In this document: positions 11,200-22,743 of the stretch, piece after piece
Layout: each line of letters opens with the position of its first letter
Numbering within the stretch: position 1 is the stretch's first letter
Source: Monocercomonoides exilis
Taxonomy: Eukaryota; Preaxostyla; Oxymonadida; Polymastigidae
Assembly: GCA_001643675.2 (NCBI GenBank)
Contig: LSRY02000016.1
Span: 1,178,001-1,242,000 of the forward strand
DNA length: 64,000 bases
Reading direction: 5' to 3'
Position numbers and translations under genes: made by a program
The notes under the pieces: generated by a model
The model's database searches: none
What the model was told of the DNA's origin: nothing
What the model saw: the letters and a program-made list of their open reading frames with translations, nothing else

Positions 11200-11425
11200 T
11201 GGGAGTCATAATTCCGGGAACCCCAACCCCAAATATTCATTTAACACAAAGCGAAACCGACTAGACTTTTGCAAGCTAAGCAAAAAAATAACAATAAAGT
11301 TTGAAAAACAGTATTATCATTTTTTCCTGGGAGTCTGCGTTTCGGGAACCCCAACCCCTTTATGTTTTATGAATATTTTTTTTCGGAACCGACTAGACTG
11401 CAATGAGCTGAGCAATAAAGTCAAG
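11200..11425. repeat. Two tandem copies of a GC-rich motif
   Basis: Two units about 125 bp apart (about 11200-11295 and 11326-11425) share CTGGGAGTC, CGGGAACCCCAACCCC and AACCGACTAGACT, then a TGCAA...GCAA-type small hairpin and AATAAAGT. Spacers between the shared blocks differ in sequence and length, which suggests selection on the blocks. They lie downstream of the USP-transposase gene. They could be subterminal repeats of that element or a pair of small RNA genes. Confidence 0.5.
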
Positions 11426-11609
11426 AAGACTCAAAAAAAAAATTAGAATACAATAACAACATAAATCAAAAAATGCACAAGAACTTCAAATCATTGCAGT
11501 TGAAAAAATAGTTTTGAAATTAATGAATAAATTAACAATTGTGGAAACAGTTCAAAAACAATAAACACAATATTTCAACTTATTTGAACAACAAAATACT
11601 CATAAGAGA

Positions 11610-14600
11610 TTAAAAACATTTTCGTTTGTTTGAGTGATTGTCAATTTCTGAATTGGAAGATTTTTTTTTATTTAATTTTATAATTTCATTTGTTTCAACA
11701 ATCATCAAATCATCATCGATATTAGAAGAATTCCTTCGCGTGTGGTAAATAATATGTGAATCATTTTTGTTTCGCAATTTTCCGGTCTCTTTTTTTCTTT
11801 CGAATTGAATGCTTTGATTTGAATATGAACAACCTTTTGATGCAGTTTTCTTTGGAAGTGAAAAGGCTGCTGATTTTTCCATTGACATTCTTTGATTTAT
11901 TCGAGATAATGTTCTATCATTGATGGGCATATTGTTTGTATGATCTGCAATTGCTCCTGCAAACTTCTTTCTTTCTGCAACTATTCTTTCTTGCCCACTT
12001 TTGCAATCACTGATGATTTTCCATTTATCCTCTAACAATTGTGAATGAGATGCTGTGAATATATGATCGTTTTGTCTTTTGAAAGATAAATAAATCATCA
12101 TCGATGGTATTTTCAGCCAACTCCAAGTTTTTTTATTTGAAGGAGTGTATCTGAAGCCAAAATCAATTAAAATAAAAAATTCAACGTTATTAAAAGAAAA
12201 AAAGTGAAACACACAAGTGAAACTGTCTGCTCATTTTCTCATTTGAGGTGCTTTGAATTGAAGAATCAAAAACTTGTTTCAAAAAGGCACAAAATGATGA
12301 AGCATTACTTCCAGTTTCTAAGCTTGAAGTTGACAATTTGGATGAAATTAATCCAAACTCTCCATCGCATTCCGATTTTCCATGCTGCTCTGTGAAATAA
12401 TTCACAAATATACAAGAAAATTGTTTGAGATTTTGGTTGTCATTCAGAAAATTACTTAAAAAGTATTTGTTCCTGAAGTGAGGGCCAGAGTCTGAAAAAA
12501 TTGTCAGAGTTGATTGAAGTGGGTGTGATTCCGATATATGTTTTTCGATAACAATGTTCAAGCATTCAATGGCGTATCTGAAATCATGAGTTAAACAGTC
12601 CGAAATGAAGTGATTACATGTTTTGTGAAGTGAATCATTTTGTTTTGTGTATGAAATAATGCATAGGTCTGACACTTGTTTTTTTGAGTAAAAATCTTTA
12701 CTGATTTCTCTTCTTGAAAGCGGAAGCTGCCAATTCTCTTTGAAGTCTAGCAGCAAAAGAAGATCTCCATTTTTCAATTTGCTCTTTGAATCAACAAATG
12801 ATTGTTTTTGGCATTCTGCCCATTTTTTGTGCTCCGTTATGTATTGCAGCTCTTCATTTTCCTGATCACTGAGTTCTCTATTTTGAGATATTTTCTGTAA
12901 ATATCTTGCCCTTTCACAAATGGAGCACAAGTCAGTTCTGTTTCTAGGTTTTGTGATGATTCCTTGTGTTTTCTTGCAGAAATATGAGTAGGACATATTG
13001 ATTCCTGTTTTTAACACCAATTCACTGTGAAGTTGTTTTTTAGTTTTATAAGTTGTTCTGTTAACTCCACCACAAAACATAGAATCATTCATGTTGTTTT
13101 CAGGTGCATTGTTTGAACTATTTGAATCATTGCTGAAGTGATCAAAAGATGAATCGAGAAAAACAGATTGTCTTTGAGTTTCTATTTGAATAAATGAACT
13201 TTTAACATAACATAGAAAACTTGTTTTCCATCCGTTTGAACACAACTCTTCATATTTGCTTTTAATTTCAAGATCATTAACAACTTCCACATTTTCATCG
13301 TTGCATATTTTCCAATGGAAATTGTATTCGTTGCTGTTTTCGATTTGTTCAATATGGGATAATGTAATACAAATGTAATGATGGATTGTTGGATTAAACA
13401 AAATAATAGAAAGAAGATTGTATTTCTCTTTCTGAGTTGAATCTTGATCAGTGCATTGCATGCTTTTGGTAACTTCAATCATCCATAATGATTTGTTCAA
13501 TCCAGCTGTTTTTTCGTTTTGTTCATTTGTAGAAATAGAATTATTCTCACATCGAAATAACAAGAAATCTGAGTTGTTTGCATATTGAGTTTGCTGAATC
13601 ACTCCACCAATCGATCTGCACAATGGACAGCTCAATTCTTCGTTCTTTCTTTGAGATTGAAGGATTTGAAACTTGTTCAACGAATGTTCAATTGAATGAC
13701 CTTGCAGAATGATAATATCAACTTTTTGTGGCATTTCAAAAGATGCATATCCACACATTAGGCAAATGATATTATCTGTTGAATGACAACCCAAATTGTT
13801 CATGGCAGTAGGAGATTGTTTACGTATTTTTTTCAGAAACCACTCAACTGCATCATCAAATTCGTGCTCCTCCATTTTTGAAATATCATTTTTATTGTTC
13901 CATTTTTCGTAGAACACTTCGTTCCAGAAAGATCCAACATTCTCCTGTTGATCATTGATTGATTTGCAAATATTGATAATTGTTGAAGAAAGAATATCTT
14001 TCGTTTCTTTCTGAAATTCCCACGAATGGAATTTATTCATTGATGCAAACATTTGGATAGCTGCAGCTAAGTAACAGCTGTTTCCTAAATTTTTCAAGCC
14101 AACTGATTTTGATGGAGAACAAAGATTCAATTCATGTGTCTTCTGAACATTGACAATAAATTGTGGAACGTGTGAAACAGATGCCTGAATTGATTTATCG
14201 AAATTTTGAATGTTTTCGTTGGAATATTCATTTTGTTGTGCATCAACACCTGAAGAAAAACGATTTTCGCTCAAAATGCCCCAACTATCATCATTGTCGA
14301 GATCTTTTTTTTTTTGAAAAATAAAAAACAAAATTAATAACCGAAAATAAAAAAATATAGACCTTCTGAGTCATGGAGACTTTTTCTGACTTTATTTTTT
14401 CTTTTTTGGAGCTCTGAGGATTCATCTGTGTTTTCAAGCAAAAACCTATTCACTTTTTCAAGTGATTCTTCATCGAGATAATGCCTTTTTTTGCATCTTC
14501 TATCTTCACAATCACTCTCCTCATCCAAGTAATGAAGGATTGATCCATATTTCGCATAATTGTATTGTCCCTGCGTAATATCGTAATGGTAATCTCTCAA

Positions 14601-14946
14601 TTGTGAATAAGAACAGTAAGTGCTCAGATTTTTAAGTAATTCAACTTGCATTTTATTCTGAAGCTTTGGAAATATTGAACTCAAAGAATTCATCACTCCA
14701 TCAAGTTGATCTGTAAAATAGCACATGCATAAATAAAAAAAAATCAAACAATAAAATTTCAATTATTTATGAAATGCTGCACACACCATTTGATTTTTTA
14801 TATAACGAATCTTTGATTTCCTTCATTTTTCGAAATGAAAAAATGAAATAGTCAAATAACTCGAAAGTGTAATCTCCAGAAATGGAGGTGGCATATTCCC
14901 ACAGCTTTCTGGACCACTTGCTCAGAGTGTATTGTTTTGGTTGCAT
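11610..14946 (-). CDS. Ubiquitin-specific protease fused to a DDE transposase
   Basis: Four exons: 14787-14946 (ATG 14946), 14363-14710, 12215-14303 and 11610-12150. Introns are about 76, 59 and 64 bp with GT...CAG/AAG ends, and the joined length is exactly 1,046 codons including TAA 11610-11612. Residues ~170-540 are a peptidase C19 (USP) domain. It has the Cys box GLKNLGNSCYLAAAIQ (Cys about 246), a zinc ribbon (CLMC...CPLC), the His box HHYICITLS (about 477) and the downstream WKICNDENVEVV element. Residues ~580-860 are a DDE-type transposase: RTDLCSICERA, LLLLDFKENW (Asp ~689), IFSDSGPHF (Asp ~774) and EQHGKSECDGEFG (third acid). It is presumably mobile-element encoded. No Gln is encoded by TAA/TAG. 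Confidence 0.8.
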
Positions 14947-15174
14947 TTGTGTGTTTTCTATCTTCAATGTTGTAAATATCTTTCACAGAAAGATCGATCC
15001 CTTTATAAGCTTAGCGAATGACATTCAAATAAAAAAAGAAAAGAAAAAAATAGTACTTTTCAAATCACATTTGAAACGACTGAATAAAGAAGAACCAGTA
15101 AATGTTTCACATTTTGAAAATAAAAAATTGATTTTGCTCATTCAAAAGTTTCAACTATTAATTCGTTCAGGAAT

Positions 15175-15480
15175 TCACATGTTCACATTTTCTGTTATTC
15201 TGCTTAAATTTATTTGACTTATTTAATATCCCCCTCTTCTCTCGCTTGCTGAATTCTTCCGTTAGCTCCTTGTTCTTTTACTGTTCAACGTTGAGATTCT
15301 CGTATTCGCAGCTAGAATGCCTTTCATTTGCTCATTGATCACTTCTCCATCGAATGTGATTCCTGCTATCTCCAGCATAGTAACCAAATTGATCAGATCT
15401 TTTATCAGTTTCTGCTTTTCATTTAACTCTTTTTCCATTTCTGGTGGAATCTCTCCTGCTGGATCACTTCTCTCAATCAT
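15175..15480 (-). CDS. Small helical protein, about 101 residues
   Basis: ATG 15480 to TGA 15175-15177. Two internal TAA codons are read as Gln, and the sequence stays basic and coherent through them. The N-terminal 70 residues are predicted amphipathic helix with acidic and leucine-rich spacing; no family recognised. Upstream, a Lys/Glu-rich helical frame (about 15640-15482) runs into it across an A8 tract but one nucleotide out of phase. The true protein may be longer, with a homopolymer error or frameshift at about 15495. Confidence 0.5.
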
Positions 15481-15670
15481 TTTGGTTCAATTAAATTTTT
15501 TTTCTCGATTTTAACTAATTTATTTCTTATTTCTTTCAAAACTTCATCGTTTTCTTTTTCCTTTTTTCTGTTATCTCTTTCAGCCTCATCTGCATTATTT
15601 TTATGACGTCTCTTTCTTCTTCTTTGACTTCAAATATTTAATATTTTCCTTTGCGTTATTTATAGATTAA

Positions 15671-16063
15671 TCAAATATATAATAATTTTCTGTTTCTTTT
15701 TGGTATCTATCTCTTCTTCTTGAAGAAATCTTCATAATATGTTCTCTTTGTCTCCATCAGAAAAATTGTATCTTTAGCCAATGACCTTGCAAATGTAGCT
15801 TTTATATTTATCTCAATCTGAAACACTTCATCTCTTTCCATCTCTGTTCTTTTTGTTTTTCTTCTGTCGGTTAAACTTCTGCATCCTGTTGACGTTTGCT
15901 AAAGATGTGTCAATTTCTGTAGTCTTTCAGATCTCTTCATCTTTGCAATCATTGTGTTTAACAGCTGCATTTTCTTTAACATTTTTTGAAGCATTTCCTT
16001 TCCTTCTTTTCTTTTTCCTGTATTCTTTGTAATGATGTCTACTGAGCACTTCAACTTCTTCAT
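15671..16063 (-). CDS. Basic helical protein, about 130 residues
   Basis: ATG 16063 to TGA 15671-15673. One TAG after a His-Leu and another after Lys-Lys-Lys-Arg are in frame and read as Gln. The first half is very basic (Lys/Met/Arg repeats), and the second has a mixed helical segment (VFQIEINIKATFARSL). No recognised domain. It lies head to head with the plus-strand gene beginning near 16120. Invisible as one ORF in the standard code. Confidence 0.45.
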
Positions 16064-16123
16064 TTTCTTCACTGGAGCAGCACGCTCATTTCAAACTCGA
16101 TTCATGCGTACTTGATTAGCAAA

Positions 16124-17852
16124 GAGAAGAAAATCGAAGAAGATAAAAAGTCATCATCAGCATCTGTGTCTGCAATTGACTCATCGGATGATTCAGATGA
16201 ATTGTCATAATATTCAGCAGCAGTGAAAAACAACATAGAAAGACGGCTGCAGATTGTGTTGTCTGTTGCGGCTGGGATGAAAGAAAATCACAGATAGTTG
16301 TTTCTGAGGGAGTAACAGAAACTTCGATGGTTGTGTTGTGCAGCGGTGGGCTGCGTTGCATAGAGGTGTTATGTGTGCGTATAATTCAGTGCTTTCTGCG
16401 ATGCTTTCAGTTACGCTGGTGGAACCGCTTCCATCGCTTGATGCATCGGAAGGCACGAAGTTGGGGAGCAAGCGGATCTTTGTGGAAGCAGATGTGAATG
16501 CGCTCCCGTCGATCTACGATCTGTTCGACCCGTCGCTGCAGAAATGGCGATTGTTTTCGTTGAAATATTTGGTGGTGAAGATGGACGATGAAGTTATAAG
16601 AGAAGTGATTGGAGTATGCGATGAATGGAAGAATTAGGAGATAGCTCTGGAGGCTGCGAGGGTGATGATGGAGGATGTGATTCTTTCTCCAGCAGCGATT
16701 GCGCTGTTGAAGCTTGAGGAGCGATAAGAAGCAGAGGAAGGTGAAGGGAATGAGGAGAAAGGCGGGCATCTGACAGCGCACAGAGAGTTTGTGGAGAGAA
16801 TCAAAGAGAACCAGGGAAAGCTGGAAGAAGCGATGGCGCCGCTGGTTGTGGAGGCGCATGGGCTGAGTGGGCTGAGGTTTGTGAAGGCAGAGGCTGAGGC
16901 GGACAGGTTGCATTCAGTGGAACCTGAAGTGTGCAGTTCTTCTCCATCTGATAGCATCCAACAGGAGAACAGGAGAGCAGAAGAAGAAGCAGCAAACAGG
17001 TCTTTGGGAATAGCTTCAGATGGAAGAGAAGAAAATGTGGGGAAAGATGAGGAACAGGTGGAAATGCATACGAATGATTTGGGGATGAATGAGGAGCAAG
17101 GAAAAGAGGGTAATTCGAATGATTTGGAGAAGGAAGAAGGAGAGGAAGAAAAGGAGGAGGAGGAAGAAGAAGAAGGAGAAAAAGAAGAAGAAGAAGAAGA
17201 AGAAGAAGAAGAAGCTGTTTTTGGTGTGCGGAACTGTTTTGGCTTTGGTGACACACGCAGATTCATCGGCTGTGTCTTCTTCATCAAAATAGGCGCCTTC
17301 AAAATTTGTATCTGCTTTGCACTGCTTTCTTCCTTTTCTCCTTTTCTTCCTGTTCTCCCGCTGCTCTGCATTCCTCCTTCTTTTCCTTCTTTCCCTTCTT
17401 CACAACAACCTGATTCTCAACTTCTATCTGTCAGTTCACTTGCACCTCCATTTCCACTTCTTCTATCTCCTTCTCTTTCTCCTCCTCCTCCTCCACCACT
17501 TCCATCCATCATTCTTTCACTTCCATTCTCAGAGCCTCCTCTCCCACCTGAAAATCCTTCCAGCGTCGATGCAATGAATCTCTTGTTGATCGCACGAAGA
17601 CCAACGTAGCTGACATTCGACACGCCCAACTTGCTTCTGTCCAGCCTGATGGAGTTCAGTGTGTCTGAGGCTGCTGCAAAAGAAGCGCTCGAAGATGAAG
17701 ACGAAGATGAAGATAATGTTGCAGTTGATAATGTTGTTGCACTGGAAGGTCTGACTCGTTTTGCAGGCTGTAAGAAAATCCCGCTGGCTGCTTTGTCTTT
17801 CGCGTCTTTTCTGCTGCAAACAAAAATGTTGTTTGTGGATGAGCATCGTTGA
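16124..17852 (+). CDS. Acidic alpha-helical protein, unknown family, frame breaks at 5' end
   Basis: The main frame (about 16338-17852) stays open through TAG 16635 and TAA 16725. These lie in strongly helical sequence (CDEWKN-Q-EIALEAAR and LKLEER-Q-EAEE), a clean demonstration of TAR = Gln. The middle is a long amphipathic helix region and then a Glu-rich run from (GAA)n at about 17160-17215. An upstream acidic Ser/Asp segment (16127-16290) is in another frame, so one or two indels or introns separate it. After 17230 the composition becomes Phe/Leu/Pro-rich and looks antisense, so the true 3' end may be near 17230. The minus strand is also open here but Ser-rich. Confidence 0.45.
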
Positions 17853-20163
17853 AAATGCCTTGTTTGAGACGAATGAGAACGAAAAACAGGAGAGGAAGAT
17901 CCAACTAGTGGTGTTTGTTTGGATTTTGTGGTGCTTCTGACAGATGAAGTGGAAGAAGTGAGTGAGTTGTGGGTGGAAACAGAACGAGAAGAAGATGATG
18001 ATGATGTTGATGATGAAGGCGTAGTGTTGGAGGAAGAAAAAGAGAAAGAAGAAAAGGAGGAGGAAGAGGAAGCTGAAGTGTTTGAAGATGATGGCATTGT
18101 TGCTGCTGAAGATGAAGAAGAAGAACAGGATAAAAAGAAAGAAGAAGAGTGAGAAGAAGAAGAGGAGGAGGAGGAAGAGGAAGAGGAAGAGGAAGTGGAA
18201 GTGAAAGATGGGCAGGTTGTAGAAGGAGCAGTGTCAAAGTGACATCGATGAGGAGCAGAGGAAGAAAAGGAATAATATAACGTTGATGAAGCAGTTGATG
18301 CAGATTAAGAAAACAAAATCAACGACACAACAAACTTTGCCACATTAGCTGAGGACGCGAGCTCAGCAGCTGTCGAAGAAGAAGGAAATAATTATTTCCA
18401 GAAGGAGGAATAATTACAAGATGTTGTGTCTTAATCTGTTTTCCTGTTTGTGTTTGTGCCTGAAACTGCAATTGCATCTTTTCATCAGTTAGCGCATGCG
18501 CATCTCCTGGCTTTTGCAATTCGTTTCTCGTGATCTTTTTTTTGTTCAATTGCTTGCTCATCAAAACCAGTTTTTCAGAAAATTGTGTGAAGAGAGGAAT
18601 TGACGGACCGTTCAATGAGTTGTGATAATCGTTGCCTTCATCTTAATTATTACAGTTATTGCCTTCATTGGATGATGAGAGAAAGAGCTCAAACGTCTTA
18701 TCGAGTGAATATATCTTTAACTTTGAGAATATAATCATTTCATCACGGACAGAAAAGAAGAGTTTTTTTGTCTCAAAGTTCTCTGTCGACAACTATGTAG
18801 AAACGTCATTGATATCTGTGAAGTCATTAAGTTCATCACATCTGACAGCTTCTCCATTGTGGAGTCGAGCAGGTGGATGATGTGATATCGTCACAGTGGT
18901 TGATATCGGGGGATGGTGAGGAAGATGAGAATGATGATAAAAATGAAAAGAAGAATGTGTTGTTGATGTTGAACAAATTGATGTCAAATGAACAGTTTTT
19001 TCTTGAAAGCGATGAAGATAGGTCTGATTGAAAGAGTTTATCAAGGTAGAAGAAGAAGAAGAAACAAAAGAAGTTGAAGATAATCGCCCACAACCTGGTG
19101 AACGCATCATCTTCTGCATCTTCAGCTGGAGCACTAAAAAAAGCGGTGAAGCAGATAATATCAAAAGTGAATCCAAAGAAAAAGTTTGTGGTAAATTTGT
19201 TTTTGCCTTCGAGCCAAGTGCAGAATAAACATTCGAAGGCAGGCTGTTTTTAATCGCAAGCATTTGTTTTTTCTCCACAATAAAGAGGGAAGCCTGAACT
19301 ATCATCTGACAAGACCGAATGGTAAAGAGCAGGTTTGTCAGAGGAACATTCATTATCTCCCTCTCTGCATTCTTCAATTTCTCTTTCAGCTTTGCAAAAA
19401 AAGCCGAAATAGCATCATAGTTTGTCTCTTCATAAACCTGCATGACATGCATGTTCTGCTTGATCTGCCACCTTTGCTTCAAAAACAGCCTTCTTTCGTC
19501 TATCATAATCGTCATCGTAGCCTTCAGGTTCTCCTGAAACGCATCTTTTGTCTGCAACGTAAGGAGGAAGCTGTTGAGCGAGAGCCTTCATCATCCCACT
19601 CAACTCGTTTTTTGATTAGGATTTGCTTGCCTTCAGCATGTTTAGCTTCTTCACCAACGCTCCAAACGTATCCAGACACAAGGAGACTTACGAGCCAATT
19701 GACATATCACGTAACTCACTGGAAGAAAGCTTTTTGCTTACACATATCTTCTTTGCTCCACTTTGGCTGCGAGGCAACGCTGGATAAGCGACTTCAATGT
19801 CTTTTGGAAATTGCGATATTGTGAAATGAAAAAATCCAAATTCTAGCATTATTCGAACCAAGTGCTCATGGAGTTGGTATCGGTATCGGAGTTCTGAGAG
19901 ACTTGTGTGCTGAACGATTTAGCTTCCTGAAACTTGATGACAAGAGAGACATACTCATGAAGGAGGACAGGTTGTATTTAGGTTGTAAGGAATTAGACGT
20001 GTGAAGACCGGTGCACCGAATAGGTCTTGGCTGAAGAACTCGAAGTGCGAGAGCCATGAGCGAAGTGGTTTGTTGATGTGATGAACAATGGTTGAGTGTG
20101 TCGATGCGCGAAAAGAGCAGCAGTTCGATTGAACTGCGATTCTTTGTTGTAATTCCAGTTCAT
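17417..20163 (-). CDS. BAR-domain-like coiled-coil protein (frame breaks)
   Basis: ATG 20163, with the reading continued through TAA/TAG at eight or more sites as Gln. Residues from about 60 on form long helices: LLHEYVSLVIKFQEAKS, FFISQYRNFQKTLKSLIQRC, LDTFGALVKKLN and VYEETNYDAISAFFAKLKEK. This pattern of an early helix, a variable loop and a closing helix resembles BAR domains of the sorting-nexin/amphiphysin type, which bind curved membranes. Frame shifts occur near 19735, 19455 and 18385. Downstream a Ser-rich disordered tail ends at TGA 17417-17419. BAR assignment is by helix pattern only; a generic coiled coil is the alternative. It is divergent from the gene at 20219. Confidence 0.4.
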
Positions 20164-20218
20164 CAGTCCCACAAGGAGCACTCCTTCTTTGAAGGCCGTG
20201 CTGGTAAAGGCGGGGGAA
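20164..20218. promoter_or_regulatory. Short divergent intergenic spacer
   Basis: Only 55 bp separate the ATG of the minus-strand BAR-like gene (20163) from the plus-strand ATG at 20219. It is GC-richer than the genome average, and no TATA box is seen. A shared bidirectional promoter is inferred from layout. Confidence 0.3.
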
Positions 20219-20654
20219 ATGTCAAGGGATATTCAAGTGAATGATTCAAAAGAAGAAGAAGAAGGTGATGATTATGATATTGATAATGAAAAAAAATATT
20301 TTTGAATTATGTGATCCTGGCGAAGAAGAATATCTCCACGGAAATATGCAAGATAGAGGCAAAAGAGCAGGAGAAGACGAGTTTGAAGGCGCAGACGAGG
20401 AAAGAGGTGTGACTGTAATATAAGAAAAAGGGAAAGGGGAGCTTCTTGAAGAGAAAATGGCACTGGAATAGGCTCTTTCTTTCTTTCTTTCTTTCTTTTT
20501 TAAGTTGTTTTTAGAATGCATGTAAATTCTTTTTGAGTGAGATATGTGAGCTGAGGAAATGCTTTGAAAGGATTTGCGTTCAGTTATTGATGAAGTGGAT
20601 GTGGGGCGAAGATGTGTGCGAAAGGATAAGAAGAATAAGAAGAGCAAATTCTGA
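20219..20654 (+). CDS. Acidic small protein, frame breaks
   Basis: ATG 20219 opens an acidic segment (VNDSKEEEEGDDYDIDNE). An A7 tract near 20290 shifts the coherent frame to one reading ELCDPGEEEYLHGNMQDRG and, through TAA and TAG as Gln, EEKMALEQALS. Another coherent piece (KDLRSVIDEVDVGRRC, Lys-rich end) closes at TGA 20652-20654. A (CTTT)n run lies between, possibly an intron. Family not recognised. Confidence 0.35.
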
Positions 20655-21260
20655 ATGTGAAAATATCACTTGCCGTTTCGTTGCACTCTTAAAACTTTGA
20701 AGAAATTGATATTGGCGCAGGTGCATGTTGGCAAGACTATCTTCTTGTGAAGTTAATGAAAAGTTCATTGTTGAAATTATGAACTTTCGAGGAGATAACC
20801 GGAGAAATTTCGTTGAAAAGAGATAATTAAAAGAAAGGTTTGTCAATGTTGTATATGTTTGATGTGGAGAACGTATAACTTTGGTTGCATGTATTGGATT
20901 AAATGAGACTTTCTCTACGTAGTAGTTATTTTTCTGTTTGATTTCGTGCCTTCTTAAAAGTGACTTTGAAATTCCCAAAAATCACTTCCTCCTTTTTCAC
21001 CGCTTCTGCACCTCTTCTGCACTTCGATGCAGAATGAACACCATCTTTTCTCATTAAGAACATTCCGCTTCTCTTCAGCCTCCCGCTTCAAGTGAATCAG
21101 CAGGCTGGTAGGTCTCGCTTCTCCAATCACTTGTTGAGTGTGGAGAATGATTCAAAAAACGATGTTCCATTGAGCTTATACCAATGCATGTGATTGAGCT
21201 TATCTCTCTGAAGCAGAACATTCTGAGTATCAATCAATTTTGCGTTAAATTTTGTATTTT
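20580..21260 (-). other. Coding-like block, frames unresolved
   Basis: Two overlapping minus frames look protein-like. One (about 21150 to TGA 20843-20845) contains LLIHLKREAEEKRNVLNEKR and reads through TAA and TAG. The other (20580-20978) contains FNPIHATKVIRSPHQTY. A third piece upstream (21150-21260) has a mixed sequence in yet another frame. Indels probably fragment one gene. No function assigned. Confidence 0.25.
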
Positions 21261-21945
21261 GAGTGATCTCATTTCCAACGGGCATGCCAAACATACCAAT
21301 TTGTATTTCTCCTATTCCAGTAATCTCACACAGAACGGGTCCTCTTTTTGATAATCACTATTCTTTTCATATTTCAAGGTTATGTTTCAAAAGGAATGGT
21401 CACGTATCCGTTTGCATTCGGTTTTTACAGACGCTAATAAACAGTTTGATGGTGCGAAAGTCAGATCTGTTATAATGGAATTATTCAAAACTACTGAATA
21501 AGAATCTTCAGATAAAAATTTGAGGCCTGAAGGGTTAAGATTCTTTTGGGGGATCAAACTCAAATTCACCATGTTGATTGATCCGCTTTGAAGATGAAAA
21601 GGAGAACCTGACCTTTGACTGGAAATGCAGGAATCCATCATCAGAGTTGAGCATTCTGTTATTAGCACAAATGGCGAAGATGAATGTTCAAGTGCCACAT
21701 TTTTCAGTTCTACTGAAGAATTGCGGAATCCCAAAAATGTGTTTATAACTGTAGATGTTTCTGATTGTAATTTTTTCACTCCTGAAAATGGAATTTGCTT
21801 TAATAGATTATTGATGCCAGCTATGCATAGAAATTGTGCATCCTCAGTATAGCCTTGACAAAATTAAATGCAATTATTGCAAATATATGAGTTGGAAAGA
21901 GCCTCGTTGTTTTTCAATGATGTATTTCAAGAGGCATCTTGTCGT
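21260..21945 (-). CDS. Putative right-handed beta-helix repeat protein, partial
   Basis: The frame from about 21945 to 21387 reads through TAA codons and has spaced short hydrophobic strands with Asn/Ser-rich turns (NSSVELKNVALEH, SGSINMVNLSLI, YSVVLNNSIITDLTF). This is the spacing expected of a parallel beta-helix (pectin-lyase-like) surface protein. A TGA at about 21387-21389 is followed by a coherent continuation. No ATG is evident at the upstream end, so the gene is partial or starts beyond an intron. Such proteins are abundant in oxymonads. Confidence in the fold is moderate. Confidence 0.35.
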
Positions 21946-22640
21946 TTAATTGTCTCTTCTTTTAGAAAATACTCCACAAAACAACAAATTCAATTTCAAT
22001 AGAAAATAATATTTTAAATTGATCATAAAATAACATAAAAAAAATATTAAAGAGGAAATGCTTTTTGAATAAATTGATAATTTATTATCAAATAAACATT
22101 CATAGAAAAATGCACAGATTTTAAATAAATGATAGTTTTGGAGTGTTTTTCAATTAAACTTCCATGGGAGAAGATTTTGATCTATCGTGACTTTTCATTA
22201 AAAAAAAATACCCAAATAACACTTCAAACATTATATTTGTATTTATATGAAATGATTTTTAATATTTGGTTAATGTTTCGAGTTATTGAATTATTTATTG
22301 AGAAGGGCATAATTTGCAAATGAAAATGTATTTAATCCTAAATAATGTCCCATGTTACAAGATTAAACTTTTTCAATAGATGTTATTCTTTATCATGGCA
22401 TTTTTTTTTCCCATCTTATTGTTCATCAAACAAAAATATTGTTTTCAAAATCGTTGAATTCATGAAAGATAAAACAAATATTCCAACATATTCGATAGAA
22501 TAAAAAATAATCAAAACATATGTGATAACATTTTTTTCTGGAAAAAAAAACAAGATTTATTATAGATTTTTTTGCTTTCGTGTTTCAACACGTCATTCAT
22601 TATTATTTTTATGCTCATCAAAACACAAGCGTTTTGATAA
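21946..22640. other. AT-rich intergenic DNA
   Basis: No coherent frame and no repeats matching elsewhere, apart from a short TGTCCCATGTTAC segment reminiscent of MITE family A ends. Confidence 0.5.
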
Positions 22641-22743
22641 CAAAGATAGCATTTATTTCGCTTCCTTCTCTTATATTTTTGTGAGCGCCACGTTATTGGT
22701 CAGTCACGATCGCTGATCAAAAAGAAGAATTTCGACTATTTTC

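Noticed and set aside
11200-11425. tRNA or telomerase-template interpretation of the CCCCAACCCC blocks
   Set aside because: No cloverleaf can be drawn on either strand, and a repeat-like C-rich string alone is too weak for a telomerase RNA call.
16634-17371. Ser-rich minus ORF opposite the helical plus-strand protein
   Set aside because: Compositionally an antisense reading of Glu/Ala/Lys codons. The plus frame has the helical sequence with sense TAG/TAA.
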